A stretch of DNA of 64,000 nucleotides from Anderseniella sp963698275 (GTDB lineage Bacteria > Pseudomonadota > Alphaproteobacteria > Rhizobiales > Aestuariivirgaceae): contig CAVOQE010000009.1 of assembly GCA_963698275.1 (NCBI GenBank), positions 248,001 through 312,000 on the forward strand. The letters are read 5' to 3'. A model generated the notes under the pieces. It worked only from the letters and a program-made list of their open reading frames with translations. It did not search any database and had not been told where the DNA came from. The position numbers were made by a program, and so were the translations under genes. The first letter of the stretch is position 1, and every line of letters starts with the position of its first letter. Positions 60,547-64,000 of the stretch are shown in pieces.

Positions 60547-62163
60547 CTAGACAGCGAGCGCCACCCCGTCATGGCCGGGGTCGGCGCCGCCGTCCATCAC
60601 GCCGTCAACAATCCGGACGCCGTGTACCGCCGCAATCCCAAACGTCAGGGCGGAGCGGATGACCTCGTAGCCGTCGCGCTGCAACGGTTCCACCACGTAA
60701 CCGGGAATGCGGCTGGTAATGTCAATCGCATTGGACGTGGATGAAAACCGCGGCGCAGAAACCGCCTGCTCCATGGTCATGCCGAAGTCGAGCACATTGA
60801 GCAGGCCCTGCAGCACGCCCATGGCGATCTGGGTACCGCCGGGAGCCCCGATGACCACATGCGGCTTGCCGTCCCTGAAGGCAATCGTCGGGCACACCGA
60901 GGAAAACCGGCTTTTGCCGGGCGCTATGGAGCCGGCCCGGCCGGGGCGCGGATCAAACACCCCCATGCAGCCATTGTACATGAAGCCCAGGCCGTCGGTG
61001 ATGACGCCGGACGGCATGCCCAGCGAATGGGTCATGGTGACACAATTGCCGGCCTTGTCCACGACAGCCACATGGGTGGTGTCCTTTGGTTCCGGAGGCA
61101 GGTCCAGCCGTTCCACCGACATGCGTTCGCCCGCCTTGATGCGCTCGGCAATGGCAGATGCATGCTGCCTGGATGTCAGCCGGTCAAGCGGCACATCGAA
61201 AAACGCCGGATCGCCGACAAAATTGTCCTTGTCGGACGTGGCCGCCTTCATTGCCTCACACACAATGCGGATGTATTCGGTCGTGTTGTGGCCAATCCCG
61301 GCAAGGTTGAAATTCTCTAAAATGTTCAGCATCTCGACCACCATGATGCCGCCGCCGGGCGGATGGTTGGTGGCGATGTCAAAACCGCGATAGCTGCCGC
61401 GCAGCGGGTCGGTTCGCACTGTCTTGTAGGCCTTGAGGTCTGCCAGCGTCATCAGCCCGCCATGGGCCTTGAAGTCATCTTCCATCTGCTCGGCCATGTC
61501 GCCGGAATAGAAAATCTCCGCACCATGTTTGGCCACCCGTTCCAGGGTGGTCGCAAGGTCGGCATTGGCAACATGGTCTCCGATCCGCTTCACCGACCCG
61601 TCAGGGCGGAAATAGGCTTGTGCACCGGTCTTTGAAAACCGCAACCGGTCGGCAACATCGACGCGGCCAAGATCCGCACCATGGGTCCACCAGTGATGCA
61701 CGTGCGGGCGCACGTAAAACCCGGCCTTGGCCTGCGCTATTGCCGGGGCGCAGATATCGGTCCAGTCCATGGTGCCGAACTCATCTGCCGCTTCCCAGTA
61801 GGCCTTCAGTGACCCCGGCGTGGTGACCGCCTGATAGCCCAGGTCATTGACATTGCCCTTGAGCACAAACCCGAAGCCGTCGCGGGTTTCGCCTTCCAGC
61901 AGGTCAAGCCACATATCCGGCGTGGCAGACAGGGGCGTATTGCCGTGGAAATCGATATTGGTGTGAACACCTTTGCCCGGCATGTAGATCTGGCAGGATC
62001 CAAACCCGGCGATGCCGCACATTTGCGGATCAACCACACCCTGGACCAGGGCTGCCGCCATGGCGGCATCGATGGCATTGCCGCCACGCTTCAGTACCCG
62101 CGCACCTGCTTCTGACGCTTCCGGTTGCGCGGTGACGATCATAGCCCCATCTGTGCTGCCCAT
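60547..62163 (-). CDS. Gamma-glutamyltransferase family protein
   Basis: 538 residues from ATG 62163. Ntn-hydrolase with the self-cleaving Thr in PKDTTHVAVVDKAGN; downstream THSLGMPSGV, and GIAPGKSRFSS-like oxyanion and substrate regions. N-terminal chain GGNAIDAAMAAALVQGVVDPQMCGIAGFG is typical. There is no signal peptide, so it may be cytoplasmic, unlike E. coli Ggt. It is likely to hydrolyse a gamma-glutamyl or related amide; the substrate is unknown. 27 bp downstream of the ABC exporter gene. Confidence 0.9.
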   Translation of the reverse strand: MGSTDGAMIVTAQPEASEAGARVLKRGGNAIDAAMAAALVQGVVDPQMCGIAGFGSCQIYMPGKGVHTNIDFHGNTPLSATPDMWLDLLEGETRDGFGFVLKGNVNDLGYQAVTTPGSLKAYWEAADEFGTMDWTDICAPAIAQAKAGFYVRPHVHHWWTHGADLGRVDVADRLRFSKTGAQAYFRPDGSVKRIGDHVANADLATTLERVAKHGAEIFYSGDMAEQMEDDFKAHGGLMTLADLKAYKTVRTDPLRGSYRGFDIATNHPPGGGIMVVEMLNILENFNLAGIGHNTTEYIRIVCEAMKAATSDKDNFVGDPAFFDVPLDRLTSRQHASAIAERIKAGERMSVERLDLPPEPKDTTHVAVVDKAGNCVTMTHSLGMPSGVITDGLGFMYNGCMGVFDPRPGRAGSIAPGKSRFSSVCPTIAFRDGKPHVVIGAPGGTQIAMGVLQGLLNVLDFGMTMEQAVSAPRFSSTSNAIDITSRIPGYVVEPLQRDGYEVIRSALTFGIAAVHGVRIVDGVMDGGADPGHDGVALAV

Positions 62164-62190
62164 GGCCTGCTCCCTGTCATTTGGCAGGCA

Positions 62191-64000
62191 CTATTCTGCG
62201 GCACTTGCCTTTGGAACATCTGCACCTGCAATAAAGCCGCCAGACTGGCGCGCCCACAAGCTCGCGTAAAGCCCCTTTGCTTCCAACAACTCTGCATGGG
62301 TGCCTTCCTCGACGATGACACCCTTGTCCATGACCACGAGGCGGTCCATGGCAGCAATGGTGGACAGCCTGTGGGCAATGGCCAGAACCGTCTTGCCCTG
62401 CATCAGCCCTTCGAAGCTCTCCTGGATGACCGCTTCCACCTCCGAGTCCAGTGCGCTGGTCGCTTCGTCCAGGATAAGGATCGGCGCGTCTTTCAACAGA
62501 ACCCGCGCAATGGCGATGCGCTGCCGCTGCCCGCCGGACAGTTTGACGCCACGCTCACCCACATGGCTGTCATAGCCGGTACGCCCGTGCATGTCCTCCA
62601 GCCCTGGAATGAAACCGTCGGCAGCGGCCCGGCGCGCGGCCTGCTCGACCTCTTCCAGGCTCGCGTCAGGGCGGCCATAGCGAATATTGTCGGCAATCGA
62701 GCGGTGCAGCAGGGACGTGTCCTGGGTCACCATGCCGATATTGGCCCTGAGCGAGCTCTGGGAAACCTCGGCAATGTCCTGGCCGTCGATCAGGACGCGG
62801 CCTGTTCCCAGGTCGTAAAACCGCAACAGCAGCGACACCAGGGTCGACTTGCCGGCGCCTGAGCGCCCGACGATGCCGAGTTTCTCGCCGGGTTTCACCG
62901 TCAGGGACAGGTTGTCGATGATGCCCTGGTCAAGTTCCTCGCGGTCCTTGCCGTAATGGAACCCGATACGGTCAAACTCGATTTTACCTGAACTGACCTC
63001 GAGCGTCGGCGCACCGGGCTTGTCCACGACAGACACGGTTCGCGAAATGGTTTCAATACCGTCCTGCACCACGCCGATATTTTCAAACAGGCCGGACACT
63101 TCCCACATGATCCAGTGCGCCATGCCTTTCAGGCGCAACACCAGGCCGATGGCAAAGGCAATGGCGCCTGCAGTGATGGCACCGGCAGACCAGAGCCAAA
63201 GGGCAACCATGCTGACCCCAAACAGGTTGATGGAGTTGAGCACATTGAGCGTGGTGATCAGCAGGGTCGACAGGCGCATCTGGCGATGAACATTGTCGAG
63301 AAACGGTTCCATGCCGGCACGGGCATATTCATCTTCAAATTCCGTGTGGGCAAACATCTTCACGGTCGGGATGTTTGTATAGCTGTCCACGATCCGGCCC
63401 GTTACCACCGAGCGCGCATTTGCCTGGTCCTTGGACACCCGCTTCAGCTTCGGTACGAAATAGTACAGCGCGCCTATATAACCGACCAGCCAGACCAGCA
63501 TCGGCATTGCAAGCCGCCAGTCGCTGGCCGCGAACAGGGTGATGGCGGCGGTGAAGTACACCACCACAAAGACAAATACATCGGCTGTTTTCAGCACCAC
63601 TTCGCGCACCGCAAGCGATGACTGCATCACCTTGGTGGCAACGCGCCCGGCAAAGTCATTCTGGAAAAATTCCAGCGACTGGCGCAACACATAGCGGTGT
63701 GCCTGCCAGCGGATCAGCATGGGATAATTGCCCATCAGTGTCTGGTGGATGATCAGCTCATACAGAAAATTGAGCACCGGGTGCAGCACCAGGACCAGTA
63801 CGGCAAGCAGGCTGAGCTGCCACCAGTAATCCTGAAACACCGCATCTGGTGTTGTGGTGGCCAGCCAGTCGACCACCGATCCCAGAAACGCAAACAGGGA
63901 GACTTCTATGGTTGCCACAACAGCCGCCAGAACCGACGTTGCCAGCACCCACGGCCAGAACGGCTTGGTGTAGTGCCAGACAAACCCGCTCAGCGTCGCA
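62191..64000 (-). CDS. ABC exporter, fused permease and ATP-binding domains (partial, runs off right edge)
   Basis: About 603 codons are visible; the frame is open through 64000 (a GTG at 63948 is not the true start). Six membrane helices in the first two-thirds, then an ATPase with Walker A GRSGAGKSTLVSLLLRFYD, Q-loop GMVTQDTSLLHRSIADNI, signature LSGGQRQRIAIARVLL, and Walker B ILILDEATSALDSE with the H-loop AHRLSTI. Half-transporter of the MsbA/multidrug type, exporting lipids or drugs as a homodimer. The next gene downstream is a gamma-glutamyltransferase, possibly co-transcribed. Confidence 0.92.
   Translation of the reverse strand, partial: ATLSGFVWHYTKPFWPWVLATSVLAAVVATIEVSLFAFLGSVVDWLATTTPDAVFQDYWWQLSLLAVLVLVLHPVLNFLYELIIHQTLMGNYPMLIRWQAHRYVLRQSLEFFQNDFAGRVATKVMQSSLAVREVVLKTADVFVFVVVYFTAAITLFAASDWRLAMPMLVWLVGYIGALYYFVPKLKRVSKDQANARSVVTGRIVDSYTNIPTVKMFAHTEFEDEYARAGMEPFLDNVHRQMRLSTLLITTLNVLNSINLFGVSMVALWLWSAGAITAGAIAFAIGLVLRLKGMAHWIMWEVSGLFENIGVVQDGIETISRTVSVVDKPGAPTLEVSSGKIEFDRIGFHYGKDREELDQGIIDNLSLTVKPGEKLGIVGRSGAGKSTLVSLLLRFYDLGTGRVLIDGQDIAEVSQSSLRANIGMVTQDTSLLHRSIADNIRYGRPDASLEEVEQAARRAAADGFIPGLEDMHGRTGYDSHVGERGVKLSGGQRQRIAIARVLLKDAPILILDEATSALDSEVEAVIQESFEGLMQGKTVLAIAHRLSTIAAMDRLVVMDKGVIVEEGTHAELLEAKGLYASLWARQSGGFIAGADVPKASAAE

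Noticed and set aside
1..64000. tRNA, rRNA, CRISPR array, prophage or integrative element
   Set aside because: Looked for by eye in all gaps; none had the required structure, spaced repeats or gene content.

Overview
The window is gene-dense (gaps mostly under 200 bp) and GC-rich. Its contents point to a chromosomal segment of an alphaproteobacterium, probably a marine Hyphomicrobiales-type organism: two TRAP transporters of different types, sulfate activation, an ectoine hydrolase homologue, several GntR/FCD regulators, many CoA ligases, and housekeeping genes rpmF, mtgA, ispA and ispG. I see no tRNA, rRNA, CRISPR array, phage genes or transposase. The taxonomic call rests on gene content recalled from related genomes, not on a search.

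Layout. 1-176 is the tail of a 2-hydroxyacid dehydrogenase. 182-6843 is a malonate utilisation locus: a divergent GntR regulator, a palindromic operator, TRAP transporter matPQM, malonyl-CoA decarboxylase matA and malonyl-CoA synthetase matB. 6870-17232 is mixed: beta-CASP hydrolase, DMT exporter, LOG-family protein, an NtrC/LuxO-type activator with a degenerate receiver, a cupin, a CoA ligase, two c-type cytochromes, DUF924, and ribosomal protein L32. 17406-22770 holds an aldolase/FAD oxidoreductase pair, a dispersed double-hairpin repeat, a SulP transporter with a universal stress protein, and mtgA. 22885-25536 carries ispA, a small secreted protein and ispG. 25695-31422 has an EutA-like protein, a TerB-like protein, and a ureohydrolase-TAXI TRAP operon, closed by a second copy of the double-hairpin repeat. 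31527-36977 has a CoA ligase-VOC pair, an orphan CapB/CphA-like Mur ligase, a TetR regulator divergent from a small membrane protein with two tandem operator-like sites, and a 3-methyladenine glycosylase.

36982-41694 holds an ectoine hydrolase homologue and, divergent from it, a D-arginine dehydrogenase gene broken by a one-base frameshift, followed by a 2-ketoarginine decarboxylase (AruI type) and a HAD hydrolase. With the ureohydrolase at 29949-30908 these could take D-arginine to 4-aminobutyrate. 42126-46175 is a compact GntR-CoA ligase-ThDP lyase operon resembling a 2-hydroxyacyl-CoA cleavage module. 46340-47883 is a trimethylamine methyltransferase family gene, also frameshifted. 48032-48302 is a MITE-like element with inverted ends; a third copy of its end lies at 33698-33750. 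48333-52161 is cysD-cysNC followed by an ornithine cyclodeaminase family gene.

The most unusual gene is at 52152-54053. It fuses an FlK-like hotdog thioesterase domain to a histidine/phenylalanine ammonia-lyase fold in which the serine of the cofactor-forming Ala-Ser-Gly motif is missing. It overlaps an upstream Popeye-like, membrane-anchored cyclic-nucleotide-binding protein by 4 bp. 54862-60546 is a sugar-acid catabolic cluster (Gfo/Idh/MocA, SMP-30 lactonase, IlvD/Edd dehydratase, DenD-like epimerase, divergent SDR). The window ends with a gamma-glutamyltransferase and an ABC exporter that runs off the right edge.
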